From the NCBI RefSeq assembly GCF_015999335.1, contig NZ_JAEACP010000009.1, forward strand, positions 62,001 through 126,000: DNA of 64,000 bases. Reading direction: 5' to 3'. The notes beneath the pieces are model-generated. The model searched no databases, had not been told where the DNA came from, and saw only the letters and a program-made list of their open reading frames with translations. Origin of the DNA: Tabrizicola soli (GTDB lineage Bacteria; Pseudomonadota; Alphaproteobacteria; Rhodobacterales; Rhodobacteraceae). Position 1 is the first letter of the stretch, and every line of letters begins with the position of its first letter. Below are positions 49,214 to 58,179 of the stretch, one piece after another. The position numbers and the translations under genes were made by a program.

Positions 49214-49542
49214 GCTGCCGAATCGGTGGCGAGACGCCGCACCAGCTGGCTACGCGAGTCGCGGTAGACCGCCGCCACCTGACCGATGTCGATCGCCCCG
49301 CCCTCGCCCGTGGCGGCCTTGCGCTCGCCCTCCTGGCAGATCGCGGCCAGGTCCGAGAGCCCGAGGTTCAGCGCGCTGCCCTTCAGGAAATGCAGCTGCG
49401 CCGCGATGTCGCCTGCGGCCAGGCCGGACTGCAACGCCCGCACGGCCTGTTCCGCCTCGTCCAGGAACATGTCGGCGACCTCGGAAAATCCGTCGGCGCC
49501 AATCTCTTCCCGCAATTCCTCAACCCTGCGCCAGTCGATCAT
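49210..49542 (-). CDS. histidine phosphotransfer (Hpt) domain protein
   Basis: 110 residues forming a single Hpt four-helix bundle. The phosphorylatable His is H51 in QLHFLKGSALNLGLS, matching the HxLKGxA signature. It would shuttle phosphate between a hybrid kinase and a response regulator. The receiver-PP2C gene starts 153 bases away in the opposite direction and is its likely partner. The ATG at 49542 (MIDWRRVEEL) is chosen over one 4 codons upstream as it matches the domain start. Confidence 0.85.
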   Translation of the reverse strand: MIDWRRVEELREEIGADGFSEVADMFLDEAEQAVRALQSGLAAGDIAAQLHFLKGSALNLGLSDLAAICQEGERKAATGEGGAIDIGQVAAVYRDSRSQLVRRLATDSAA

Positions 49543-49695
49543 GGCCCGCCTCATCCGTACTCACCGTCCCAGCCTGGCGGGTCCGGCCTTAACAATTCGT
49601 GGCCCCGAGCCCGCGAAACAGGCACAATTTTAGCTTTCACCGCACGTTAAGGGGGCGGGCGGCAGGCTGGTGCCGATGGATTCGGAGAGGACGAC

Positions 49696-50958
49696 GTGTC
49701 AGCCAGCCCCAGCCTTGCCGAAACGCCCGGCCTCCAGACCGGCCCGCGCCATGTCCTGGTGGTCGATGACAGCCGGGCGCAGCGCCATGTCGTCTCGATG
49801 CAGCTGCGCCGCTGGGGCTATCTCGTGACCGAGGCCGGGTCGGCCGAAGCCGGGCTGGAGATCTGCGCCCGCGAGGATGTCGATATCATCATCAGCGACT
49901 GGATGATGCCCGGCATGTCCGGTCTCGATTTCTGCCACCGCTTCCGCCGCCTCGGGCGCGAGAACTACGGTTATTTCGTGCTGCTCACCGCGAAATCCGA
50001 GACGGCCGAGATTGCCGACGGGCTGGAAGCCGGGGCCGACGACTTCCTGACCAAGCCCGTCGCCAGCAACGAGTTGCGGGCCCGGCTCCGGGCGGGGGAG
50101 CGGATGCTGGCCACCCAAGCCGAGCTTCTGGCCAAGAACCGGGTCATCGCCAGCACGCTCTCGGAGCTGCAGAAGCTCTACGATTCGCTCGACCGCGACC
50201 TGATCGAGGCGCGGAAGCTGCAGCAAACCCTGATCCGCGACCGGGTGCGCGACTACGGCTGGTCGCGCGCCTCGCTGCTTCTGCGCAATTCGGGCCGGGT
50301 GGGCGGTGACCTGGTCGGCAGTTTCCGCGTGGATGACGACCGGGTGGCGGTCTATTCGATCGACGTCTCGGGCCATGGCGTCGCCTCGGCGATGATGACG
50401 GCGCGGCTGGCGGGCTTCCTGACCGGATCCTCGCCGGAACAGAACCTCGCCTTCCGGAAGGGGCCGGGCGGCATCCATGTCCTCCTGCCGCCCGAGGCGG
50501 TGGCGGAACGCTTCAACCAGCTCATGCTGGACGAGATCCAGGCGGAACAATATTTCACCATGGCCTTCGCGGTGATCCACCGGGTGACGGGCCGGCTCAG
50601 CCTGGTGCAGGCCGGCCATCCCCATCCCCTGATCCTGCGCCGCGATGGCCGGGTGGAGCGTCTGGGGGCTGGCGGGCTGCCCATCGGCCTGATCCCCGAG
50701 GCGCGCTACGACCCGTTGCACGGCCATCTCGTTCCGGGCGACCGGCTGGTCCTGGTCTCGGACGGCTTCACCGAATGTCCCCTGCCCGACGGCCGCGATT
50801 TCGGCGAGGAGGGGCTGGTCGAAAGCCTCCGCCGCTCGGCCCATCTGTCCGGGTCGGACCTGCTGGAATCGCTCGTCTGGGACCTGAGCCACCAGTCCGG
50901 GGGCGGCGGCTTCCCCGACGATGTCTCGGGCATCATCCTGGATCTAGCCGAGGAGTGA
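49696..50958 (+). CDS. response regulator with C-terminal PP2C/RsbU-type serine phosphatase
   Basis: 420 residues starting with GTG behind a GGAGAGG site. An N-terminal receiver domain (about 18-135) has the acidic pair D24/D25, phosphoacceptor D68 in SDWMMPG, T98 and K120 in TKPV. A coiled linker (about 136-185) leads to a SpoIIE/PP2C phosphatase domain with GGDLVGSF, YSIDVSGHGVASAM and DDVSGIILDL carrying the metal-binding Asp residues. The design matches regulators that dephosphorylate anti-sigma antagonists (general stress response, HsbR). The neighbouring Hpt is the probable phosphodonor. No antagonist is encoded beside it. Confidence 0.9.
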   Translation: MSASPSLAETPGLQTGPRHVLVVDDSRAQRHVVSMQLRRWGYLVTEAGSAEAGLEICAREDVDIIISDWMMPGMSGLDFCHRFRRLGRENYGYFVLLTAKSETAEIADGLEAGADDFLTKPVASNELRARLRAGERMLATQAELLAKNRVIASTLSELQKLYDSLDRDLIEARKLQQTLIRDRVRDYGWSRASLLLRNSGRVGGDLVGSFRVDDDRVAVYSIDVSGHGVASAMMTARLAGFLTGSSPEQNLAFRKGPGGIHVLLPPEAVAERFNQLMLDEIQAEQYFTMAFAVIHRVTGRLSLVQAGHPHPLILRRDGRVERLGAGGLPIGLIPEARYDPLHGHLVPGDRLVLVSDGFTECPLPDGRDFGEEGLVESLRRSAHLSGSDLLESLVWDLSHQSGGGGFPDDVSGIILDLAEE

Positions 50959-51381
50959 GGCCAGCATCGCCCGATCCCCCGGATTGCCCAGCTGCCACAG
51001 CGCCTGCCCTACCGGCAGCCAGACCGCGGCATACCCAGCCTCGCCGGGCGGACCCAGGCGTCGCACGGGCCGCGCCAGGTAGACCGTGCACAGCTTCTCG
51101 GCCCAGAGGTCGTATTCCGGCATGTAGGTGAAGCGCCGGAACGCCCCCAGACGTCGCGTCACCGCGATCTTCCAGCCGGTCTCCTCGAACACCTCGCGGT
51201 GCAGCGCGGCGATCGGCTGCTCGCCCCTGTCGATCCCGCCGCCGGGTAGCTGGAACTCGGGCACCGGCTCGGCCTGATACGTGGCTAGGATGTGGTCGCC
51301 CCGCAACAGCACGGCATAGATCCCCGGCCGCCGGATGTACCGCTGGCCCGCCCGAACCGGCTCGCCATAGCGTCGGATCAT
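50944..51381 (-). CDS. Nudix hydrolase
   Basis: 145-residue Nudix enzyme. The Nudix box begins with GGGIDRGEQPIAALHREVFEE (about residues 48-68; shown only in part), with the REVFEETGW metal-binding core intact. The substrate is a nucleoside diphosphate linked to something, not predictable here. The ATG at 51381 is preceded by GGGGGAAGGA and gives a normal N-terminus. The last 15 bases overlap the convergent PP2C gene. Divergent from hslO. Confidence 0.87.
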   Translation of the reverse strand: MIRRYGEPVRAGQRYIRRPGIYAVLLRGDHILATYQAEPVPEFQLPGGGIDRGEQPIAALHREVFEETGWKIAVTRRLGAFRRFTYMPEYDLWAEKLCTVYLARPVRRLGPPGEAGYAAVWLPVGQALWQLGNPGDRAMLASLLG

Positions 51382-51461
51382 GTCCTTCCCCCTTGGACCA
51401 GGCGTTGCCCTGCCTATATAGGCGCGATATGCCAGCACTGGTACCATCAGGAAATCCCCGA

Positions 51462-52448
51462 ATGACCACCGGACCGCAGATCGCCTGGGACGATACCGTC
51501 CTCCCATTCCAGCTGGACGCCTCGGGCATCCGTGGCCGCGTCGCGCGGCTGGACGGGGTGCTGGACCAGGTGTTGAAGCAGCACGCCTATCCGTCGGTGA
51601 TCGAGGCGCTGGTCGCCGAGACCGCGCTTCTCACCGCGCTGATCGGCCAGACCATCAAGCTGCGCTGGAAGCTCTCGCTCCAGGTGCGCGGCAAGGGTCC
51701 GGCCCGACTGATCGCCACCGACTACTATGGCCCGACCGAGGACGGCCAGCCCGCCCGCATCCGCGCCTATGCCAGCTATGACGCAGAGCGGCTGGACCCC
51801 GGCGCCGACCCGTTCTCGCAGATCGGCGAGGGCTATTTCGCCGTCATGCTCGACCAGGGCGAGGGGATGCTGCCCTACCAGGGCTTCACCCCGATTGCCG
51901 GCGGCAGCCTCGCCGCCTGCGCCGAGACCTATTTTGCCCAGTCCGAACAGATCCCCACCCGCTTCCAGCTTGCCTATGGCGAAAGCGCCGAGCCGGGGCG
52001 TCCGCTGCACTGGCGCGCCGGGGGGATCATGCTGCAGCACATGCCCGCGACGGGCGGCGTCGCGGCCGAGCAGGGCAGTGGCGAGGGCGGCCTTCTGACC
52101 CATGCCGACATCCTTGGCGGTGCGGAATCCGACGACTGGAACCGCGCCAACGTGCTGCTCGACACCGTCGAGGAGCTGGAGATGATCGGCCCCTCGGTCG
52201 CGCCCACCGACCTTCTGGTCCGCCTGTTCCACGAGGAAAGCCCCCGCATCTTCGACGCCCAGCCGGTGCGCTTCGGTTGCTCGTGCAGCGAGGACAAGGT
52301 CCGCAGCACCATGTCGATCTACAGCCAGAAGGACATCGCGAAGATGACGACCGAGGCTGGCGTCGTCACCGCCGACTGCCAGTTCTGCGGCGCGCATTAC
52401 GAGCTGGATCCGGCGACTCTCGGCTTCGAAGGGAAGCCGGCGGAATGA
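51462..52448 (+). CDS. hslO: redox-regulated chaperone Hsp33
   Basis: Cytosolic holdase switched on by oxidative unfolding. 328 residues. The C-terminal zinc/disulfide switch has the expected CxC...CxxC: FGCSCSED and CQFCG, about 30 residues apart. Start at the ATG 51462. It heads an operon hslO-nudL-cca with ATGA overlaps at each junction. Confidence 0.95.
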   Translation: MTTGPQIAWDDTVLPFQLDASGIRGRVARLDGVLDQVLKQHAYPSVIEALVAETALLTALIGQTIKLRWKLSLQVRGKGPARLIATDYYGPTEDGQPARIRAYASYDAERLDPGADPFSQIGEGYFAVMLDQGEGMLPYQGFTPIAGGSLAACAETYFAQSEQIPTRFQLAYGESAEPGRPLHWRAGGIMLQHMPATGGVAAEQGSGEGGLLTHADILGGAESDDWNRANVLLDTVEELEMIGPSVAPTDLLVRLFHEESPRIFDAQPVRFGCSCSEDKVRSTMSIYSQKDIAKMTTEAGVVTADCQFCGAHYELDPATLGFEGKPAE

Positions 52449-53041
52449 TCGAGGTCGAGGCAGGCTTGCGCGCTGCGCTGGCCCGCCCGGCCGGGCCGTC
52501 CTCGGACTTCGACCTGAACCCCGGTATCCGCCCCGCCGCCGGCACGCCGCTGCGCCCGGCGGCGGTGCTGGTGCCGATCTGGCTGCGCCCTGAGGGTGCA
52601 GGGGTGATCCTGACCAAGCGGTCCTCGCATCTCAAGCACCACCCCGGCCAGATCGCCTTTCCCGGCGGCAAGGTCGATGCCTCCGACGCCGGTCCCGAGG
52701 CCGCCGCGCTCCGCGAAACGCAGGAGGAGATCGGGCTCCCCCCTTCCCGCGTGCAGATCCTCGGCACCCTGCCGGTCCATGAAACCGTCACCGGCTTTGC
52801 CGTCACCCCCTTCGTCGGCCTGATCCAAGGCCCCTTCGCCCCCGTCCCCGAGGCGGGCGAGGTCGAGGAGGTCTTTACCGTCCCCCTCTCGCATGTGCTG
52901 GATCCCGCGCGGTTTTCCATCGAGCGGCGGCAGTGGATGGGCGTCTGGCGCCGCTACTATGCCGTCCCGCATGGTCCCTATTACATCTGGGGCGCGACCG
53001 CCCGCATCCTGCGCGGTCTTGCGGAACGGATGCAATCATGA
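52445..53041 (+). CDS. CoA pyrophosphatase, Nudix family (NudL-like)
   Basis: 198 residues. Between PIWLRPEGAGVILTKRS and the Nudix box lies HHPGQIAFPGGKVD, the UPF0035/CoA-diphosphatase signature (LKHHPGQIAFPGG), and the box itself contains ALRETQEEIGL. Predicted to hydrolyse CoA and derivatives to 3',5'-ADP and phosphopantetheine. Coupled to hslO and cca by ATGA overlaps. Confidence 0.92.
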   Translation: MIEVEAGLRAALARPAGPSSDFDLNPGIRPAAGTPLRPAAVLVPIWLRPEGAGVILTKRSSHLKHHPGQIAFPGGKVDASDAGPEAAALRETQEEIGLPPSRVQILGTLPVHETVTGFAVTPFVGLIQGPFAPVPEAGEVEEVFTVPLSHVLDPARFSIERRQWMGVWRRYYAVPHGPYYIWGATARILRGLAERMQS

Positions 53042-54216
53042 AAGTCGTGGGCGAGAAAGTCGCGAGCGACTGGCTGGATCACCCCGGCACCCAATCGCTT
53101 TGTGCCGCGATCGAGGCTGCGGGCCACCGCGCCCTTTTCGTCGGCGGCTGCGTGCGCAATTCCCTGCTCGGCGTGCCGGTCGGGGACGTGGACCTTGCCA
53201 CCGACGCCACGCCCGAGAGCGTGGTCCGCATCGCCGGGGATGCGGGCTTCAAGACCGTCCCCACCGGCATCGACCACGGCACCGTGACCGTGATCGCCGG
53301 CGGCGAGCCGCACGAGATCACCACCTTCCGCCGCGACGTCGAAACCGACGGCCGCCGCGCCGTGGTCGCCTTCTCCGACCGGATCGAGGAAGACGCCGCC
53401 CGCCGCGACTTCACCATGAACGCGCTTTACGCCGACCGGCGCGGCATCGTGCTCGATCCTCTCGGCGGTCTGCCCGATCTCAAGGCCCGCCGTGTCCGCT
53501 TCGTCGGCGACCCGGAAACCCGCATCCGTGAGGATTACCTCCGCATCCTGCGCTTCTTCCGCTTCCACGCCGCCTATGGCGACCCCGAGGGCGGTCTGGA
53601 TGCCGAAGGTCTCGCTGCCTGCGCTGCGCTGGCCGGGGGGCTGGACGTGATCTCCCGCGAACGCATCCGGGCCGAGTTGAAGAAGCTCCTCTCCGCCCGC
53701 GACCCCGCCCCCTCCGTCGCCGCCATGGCGCAAGCCGGCATCCTGGCCCGCGTCCTGCCCGGCGCCGACCCGCGCGCGCTCGCGCCCCTCGCCCACCTCG
53801 ACGCCGTCCAGCCGCCGCGTTGGCTCCGCCGCCTTGCCGTGCTGGGGGGCGAGACCGCCGACCTGCGGCTGTCGAAGGCCGAGACGCGCGACCTGTCCGC
53901 CCTCCGCGCCGCCCTCGGTTCCATGGAGACCCCCGCCGCGCTGGGCTGGCGGCTCGGCAGGGCGCTTGCCGCCGACGCCCTCCTCGCTCGTGCCGCGCTT
54001 CTGGAAACGCCGCTTCCGCCCGCCTGGCAGGCCGAGGTCGAACGTGGCGTGGCGGCCCGCTTCCCCGTCACCGCCGCCGACCTCATGCCCGAGCACACCG
54101 GCGAGGCTCTGGGCGCGCGGATGAAGCAGCTGCAGGCCCGCTGGCTCGCCTCGGACCTGACCGCCAGCCGCGAGGCGCTGCTGAAAGGGCGTGACAAACT
54201 GCCGCGCCTGCGCTAG
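53038..54216 (+). CDS. cca: CCA tRNA nucleotidyltransferase
   Basis: Adds or repairs the 3'-CCA of tRNAs, or a poly(A) polymerase of the same class. 392 residues. Class II nucleotidyltransferase head: FVGGCVRNSLLG (about 34-45) and DVDLATDATPE (about 50-60) with the catalytic Asp pair, then FTMNAL and the RILRFFRFHAAY body segment. Third gene of hslO-nudL-cca (ATGA overlap). A 139-base gap follows before the ABC transporter; it contains only a 14-codon ORF (54233-54277). Confidence 0.93.
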   Translation: MKVVGEKVASDWLDHPGTQSLCAAIEAAGHRALFVGGCVRNSLLGVPVGDVDLATDATPESVVRIAGDAGFKTVPTGIDHGTVTVIAGGEPHEITTFRRDVETDGRRAVVAFSDRIEEDAARRDFTMNALYADRRGIVLDPLGGLPDLKARRVRFVGDPETRIREDYLRILRFFRFHAAYGDPEGGLDAEGLAACAALAGGLDVISRERIRAELKKLLSARDPAPSVAAMAQAGILARVLPGADPRALAPLAHLDAVQPPRWLRRLAVLGGETADLRLSKAETRDLSALRAALGSMETPAALGWRLGRALAADALLARAALLETPLPPAWQAEVERGVAARFPVTAADLMPEHTGEALGARMKQLQARWLASDLTASREALLKGRDKLPRLR

Positions 54217-54355
54217 GGAATCGGCACCCAGGATGGAGACCAGCATGGAAAACGGGATTTCGATCACACTCGCCTGAGTTGACCGTTCCCGTCGTGGCGG
54301 TCGCCCACAGGCACCGCTTCACCCCGATGCTGCCACCTTTCCCGGGTCTCCCCAG

Positions 54356-56203
54356 ATGTTCCGTTTCTTCGAAAACCTCGTCGATCCCTATCAGACCTAT
54401 GTCCAGACCGATGCGCCCCCGCGCCGGCTCTGGCCCTTCCTGCGCGACTATGTCCGCCCCTTCCGCGCGGTCTTTGCCGTCACCGCGCTGTTCTCGGTCG
54501 GCAATGCGGTGCTGGACGTCGGCCTGATCTGGTATCTCGGCCGCCTCGTCGACCTGATGTCCGGGCAAAGCCCGCAGGCCTTCCTGGCCAGCCACGGGGC
54601 CGAGATCCTGGTCGCCGCGCTGGTCATCCTGATCCTGCGGCCGCTGGTCGCCGGCGGCTCGGTCGGGCTGCTGCACAACACGATCCTCACCAACTTCGGC
54701 ACGATGATGCGCTGGCGCGCGCACCGCCATGTCCTGCGCCAGCCCGTCGGCTGGTTCGAGAGCGATTTCGCCGGCCGCATCGCCAACCGGATCATGCAGG
54801 CCCCCCCGGCGGCGGGCGAGGCGGTGTTCCAGGTCTTCGACATGGCCGCCTTCGCCGCCGCCACCTTCATCGGCGCGCTCCTGATGCTGGCCGAGGCCGA
54901 CCCCCGGCTGATGCTGCCGCTACTGGCCTGGGTGATCGGCTATCTCTGGCTGATGCGCTGGACCATCCGCCGCGCCGGCCCGGCGTCGAAAGCCTCCAGC
55001 GATGCGCGGTCGGCGGTGACGGGACGGGTGGTGGACAGCTACACCAACATCCATTCCGTCAAGCTCTTCGCCCATCAGGACGCCGAACTGGACTATGCCC
55101 GCGAGGCCATCGAGACCTCGCGCAGGACCTTCCAGACGGAAATGCGCATCGTCACCAAGATGGACGTGGCGCTGACCTTCCTCAACGGGCTGATGATCCT
55201 GGGCGTCGGCGGCCTGGCGCTGTGGTTCTGGGTCCAGGGCACGGCCACCGTCGGCGTGGTCGCTGCGGCCCTGGCGCTGGTCCTGCGCATCAACTCGATG
55301 ACCTACTGGATCATGTGGGCCTCGACCAACCTCGTCCAGAACCTCGGCACGCTCGCCGAGGGGATGGAGACCATCGCCCAGCCCGTCACCCTCACCGACC
55401 ACCCCGGCGCCCGCCCGCTGGAGTTCAGGCAGGGCCTGATCCAGATCCAGGGCGTCTCGCACCACTACGGCCGGGGCTTCGGCGGCCTGCGCGACGTGAC
55501 GCTGACCCTCCGCCCCGGCGAGAAGATCGGCGTCGTCGGCCGCTCGGGCGCGGGGAAGTCCACGCTGGTCAAGCTGATGCTGCGTTTCTACGACAGCGAA
55601 TCCGGCGCGATCCTGATCGACGGGCAGAACGTCGCCGAGGTCACGCAGGAAAGCCTGCGCCAGAACATCGGCATGGTGCAGCAGGACAGCAGCCTCCTCC
55701 ACCGCTCGGTGCGCGAGAACATCCTTTACGGCCGCCCCGACGCGACCGAGGCCGAGATGATCGCCGCCGCGCAGAAGGCCGAGGCGCATGACTTCATCCT
55801 CACGCTCGAGGACCCGCAGGGCCGCCGGGGCTATGACGCCCATGTCGGCGAAAGGGGCGTCAAGCTCTCCGGCGGCCAGCGCCAGCGCGTCGCCATTGCC
55901 CGCGTCCTCCTGAAGGACGCGCCGATCCTGATCCTGGACGAAGCCACCTCCGCGCTGGACAGCGAGGCCGAGGCCGCGATCCAGGCCGCGCTCTACGGCG
56001 TGATGCAGGGCAAGACGGTGATCGCCATCGCCCACCGCCTGTCGACCATCGCCGCGATGGACCGGATCGTCGTCCTGGAGGACGGCCAGGTGGTCGAGGA
56101 CGGAACCCATGCCGAACTTCTGCGCCGGAACGGCCTTTATGCCCGCTTCTGGGCCCGGCAATCCGGCGGCTTCATCGGGCTGGAGGAGGACGCGGCGGAA
56201 TAG
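54356..56203 (+). CDS. ABC exporter, fused permease-ATPase (first of a paralogous pair)
   Basis: 615 residues. N-terminal half with about six membrane helices (to ~330), C-terminal nucleotide-binding domain with Walker A GRSGAGKST (about 395-403), signature LSGGQRQR (about 505-512) and ILDEATSALDSE. Family: multidrug/lipid exporters (MsbA/LmrA-like). The product is closely related to the next gene, including the tail LYARFWARQSGGFIG, so they may form a heterodimer or be a recent duplication. Substrate unknown. Confidence 0.92.
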   Translation: MFRFFENLVDPYQTYVQTDAPPRRLWPFLRDYVRPFRAVFAVTALFSVGNAVLDVGLIWYLGRLVDLMSGQSPQAFLASHGAEILVAALVILILRPLVAGGSVGLLHNTILTNFGTMMRWRAHRHVLRQPVGWFESDFAGRIANRIMQAPPAAGEAVFQVFDMAAFAAATFIGALLMLAEADPRLMLPLLAWVIGYLWLMRWTIRRAGPASKASSDARSAVTGRVVDSYTNIHSVKLFAHQDAELDYAREAIETSRRTFQTEMRIVTKMDVALTFLNGLMILGVGGLALWFWVQGTATVGVVAAALALVLRINSMTYWIMWASTNLVQNLGTLAEGMETIAQPVTLTDHPGARPLEFRQGLIQIQGVSHHYGRGFGGLRDVTLTLRPGEKIGVVGRSGAGKSTLVKLMLRFYDSESGAILIDGQNVAEVTQESLRQNIGMVQQDSSLLHRSVRENILYGRPDATEAEMIAAAQKAEAHDFILTLEDPQGRRGYDAHVGERGVKLSGGQRQRVAIARVLLKDAPILILDEATSALDSEAEAAIQAALYGVMQGKTVIAIAHRLSTIAAMDRIVVLEDGQVVEDGTHAELLRRNGLYARFWARQSGGFIGLEEDAAE

Positions 56204-56212
56204 GCAGGCCCG

Positions 56213-56263
56213 TCGATGGCTTCGTCACTCCTCGCAGGTCCCCCGAGGAGGAGACGAAGTCGA
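56213..56263. repeat. imperfect palindromic element between the two ABC exporter genes
   Basis: CTTCGTC (56220-56226) pairs with GACGAAG (56253-56259), and CTCCTCG (56228-56234) pairs with CGAGGAG (56244-56250), with a small internal loop and a 9-base centre; TCGA at both ends can also pair. It shares the core CTTCGT(G)CACTCCTCGC with the palindrome at 10611-10676. The remaining gap up to 56325 shows nothing else. Confidence 0.65.
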
Positions 56264-56325
56264 ACGGGGAGGGGTCGCGTCCATTCGCCCTTGCTTCACC
56301 GCGCCCCCCGGCCTACCTCTCCCCC

Positions 56326-58179
56326 ATGAGCGCGCTTCAAAGCCTCGGCTCCCTCATCGACGCCTTCCGCCCCGCCGACGGCCCGCCGCCGACGCGGCTG
56401 GGCGCCTTCATGCGCTGGGCGCTGGCGGGAAGCTGGCCGATGCTGGTCGCGGCCGGCCTCCTCTCCTCGCTCGCCGGGGTGACCGAAGTCGTCTCGGCCC
56501 TGATCCTCGGCTGGGTGATCGACGCCGCCGTCTCCTCCGGCCCCGCCGATTTCTTCGGGCAGCACGGCAGCCTGATCCTCTGGTTCCTGGTCTTCTACCT
56601 GGTCCTGCGCCCGCTGGCCTTTGCCGTCTCCTCTGCCTCGAACAGCATCATCATCGGGCCGAACGTCCTGCCGCTGGTGCTGTCGCGCCTGCACCGCTGG
56701 ACGCTGGGCCAGGCCGTCACCTTCTTCGACAACGATTTCGCCGGGCGCATCGCGCAAAAGCAGATGCAGGCCGCCCGGGCCGTCACCGATGTCGCGACCG
56801 AGGTGATCAACACCGTCTGCTTCGCGCTCGCCTCCGTCATCGGCTCGGTCGCCTTCCTTGTCGCCGTCGATGCCAAGGTGGCCGTGGCGCTGATGGTCTG
56901 GCTCGTTGCCTACCTGTTCCTGATCCGCTTCTTCCTGCCGGTGGTCCGCAAGAATTCCGCCGCCCGCGCCTCGTCCCGCGCCATGGTTTCGGGTCAGGTG
57001 GTCGACACGATCACCAACATCAAGACCGTCAAGCTTTTTGCCCATGCCGCCTTCGAGGACCGCGTGGCTCTCGACGCGATGGAGGTCTTCCGCGAACGCT
57101 CCCTCGAGTTCGGCGTCATCTCCACCTGGTTCCGCTTTGCGCTGATGCTTCTGGCCGGGGTGCTGCCGGTCCTCCTGATCGGCGGCACCGTCATGCTCTG
57201 GCAGGCGGGCAGCGCCACCGCCGGCGACATCGCCGCCGCCGGGGCCATCGCGCTGCGGATCGCGCAGATGTCGGGCTGGGTCAGCTTCACCCTCATGTCG
57301 ATCTACACCTCGGTGGGCGAGGTCGAGGACGGGATGCGCACCCTTTCCGTCCCGCACACCCTGACCGACGCGCCCGAGGCCCTGTCCCTGCCCCGCGTCC
57401 GGGGCGAGATCCGCTTCGACCACGTCACCTTCGCCTATGGCCGGCAGCGCGGTGGCGTCCAGGACATCGACCTGACCATCCGCGCCGGGGAAAAGCTGGC
57501 CATCGTCGGCGCTTCCGGGGCGGGGAAATCCTCGCTCGTCTCGCTCCTCCTGCGGCTTTACGACCCCGAACAGGGCCGCATCACCCTGGACGGCCACGAC
57601 CTGCGACAGGTGACGCAGGAAAGCCTGCGCCGCCAGATCGGCATGGTCACGCAGGAAACCGCGATGTTCAATCGCAGCGCGCGCGACAATATCGCCTACG
57701 GCCGACCCGAGGCGTCCGAGGCCGAGATCATCGCCGCCGCCAAGGCCGCCGAGGCGGATGAGTTCATCCTGAACATGCTCGACCACCAGAACCGCAAGGG
57801 CTACGACGCCTTCCTGGGCGAACGCGGGGTCAAGCTCTCCGGGGGTCAGCGCCAGCGCATCGCGCTCGCCCGCGCCTTCCTGAAGGACGCGCCGATCCTA
57901 GTGCTGGACGAGGCGACCTCGGCGCTGGACTCCGAGGTCGAGGCAAGCATTCAAGAGGCGCTGGGCCGGGTGATGCAGGGCAAGACCGTGCTGGCCATCG
58001 CGCACCGCCTCTCGACCATCGCCGCGATGGACCGGATCATCGTGATGGATCAGGGCCGGATCGTCGAACAGGGCAGCCATGCCGAGTTGCTGGAGCGCAG
58101 CGGCCTTTACGCCCGCTACTGGAACCGGCAATCTGGCGGCTTCATCGGCACCGAAGACGAAGCGGAAGCAGCAGAGTGA
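56326..58179 (+). CDS. ABC exporter, fused permease-ATPase (second of a paralogous pair)
   Basis: 617 residues with the same architecture as the previous gene: transmembrane half (about 40-330), Walker A GASGAGKSS (about 395-403), LSGGQRQR (about 505-512), LDEATSALDSE and the Walker-B-following H-loop AHRLSTIA. Intact in all motifs. The similarity over the whole length suggests tandem duplication; a heterodimeric exporter is plausible. Its stop codon overlaps the GTG start of the RNA methyltransferase gene. Confidence 0.92.
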   Translation: MSALQSLGSLIDAFRPADGPPPTRLGAFMRWALAGSWPMLVAAGLLSSLAGVTEVVSALILGWVIDAAVSSGPADFFGQHGSLILWFLVFYLVLRPLAFAVSSASNSIIIGPNVLPLVLSRLHRWTLGQAVTFFDNDFAGRIAQKQMQAARAVTDVATEVINTVCFALASVIGSVAFLVAVDAKVAVALMVWLVAYLFLIRFFLPVVRKNSAARASSRAMVSGQVVDTITNIKTVKLFAHAAFEDRVALDAMEVFRERSLEFGVISTWFRFALMLLAGVLPVLLIGGTVMLWQAGSATAGDIAAAGAIALRIAQMSGWVSFTLMSIYTSVGEVEDGMRTLSVPHTLTDAPEALSLPRVRGEIRFDHVTFAYGRQRGGVQDIDLTIRAGEKLAIVGASGAGKSSLVSLLLRLYDPEQGRITLDGHDLRQVTQESLRRQIGMVTQETAMFNRSARDNIAYGRPEASEAEIIAAAKAAEADEFILNMLDHQNRKGYDAFLGERGVKLSGGQRQRIALARAFLKDAPILVLDEATSALDSEVEASIQEALGRVMQGKTVLAIAHRLSTIAAMDRIIVMDQGRIVEQGSHAELLERSGLYARYWNRQSGGFIGTEDEAEAAE

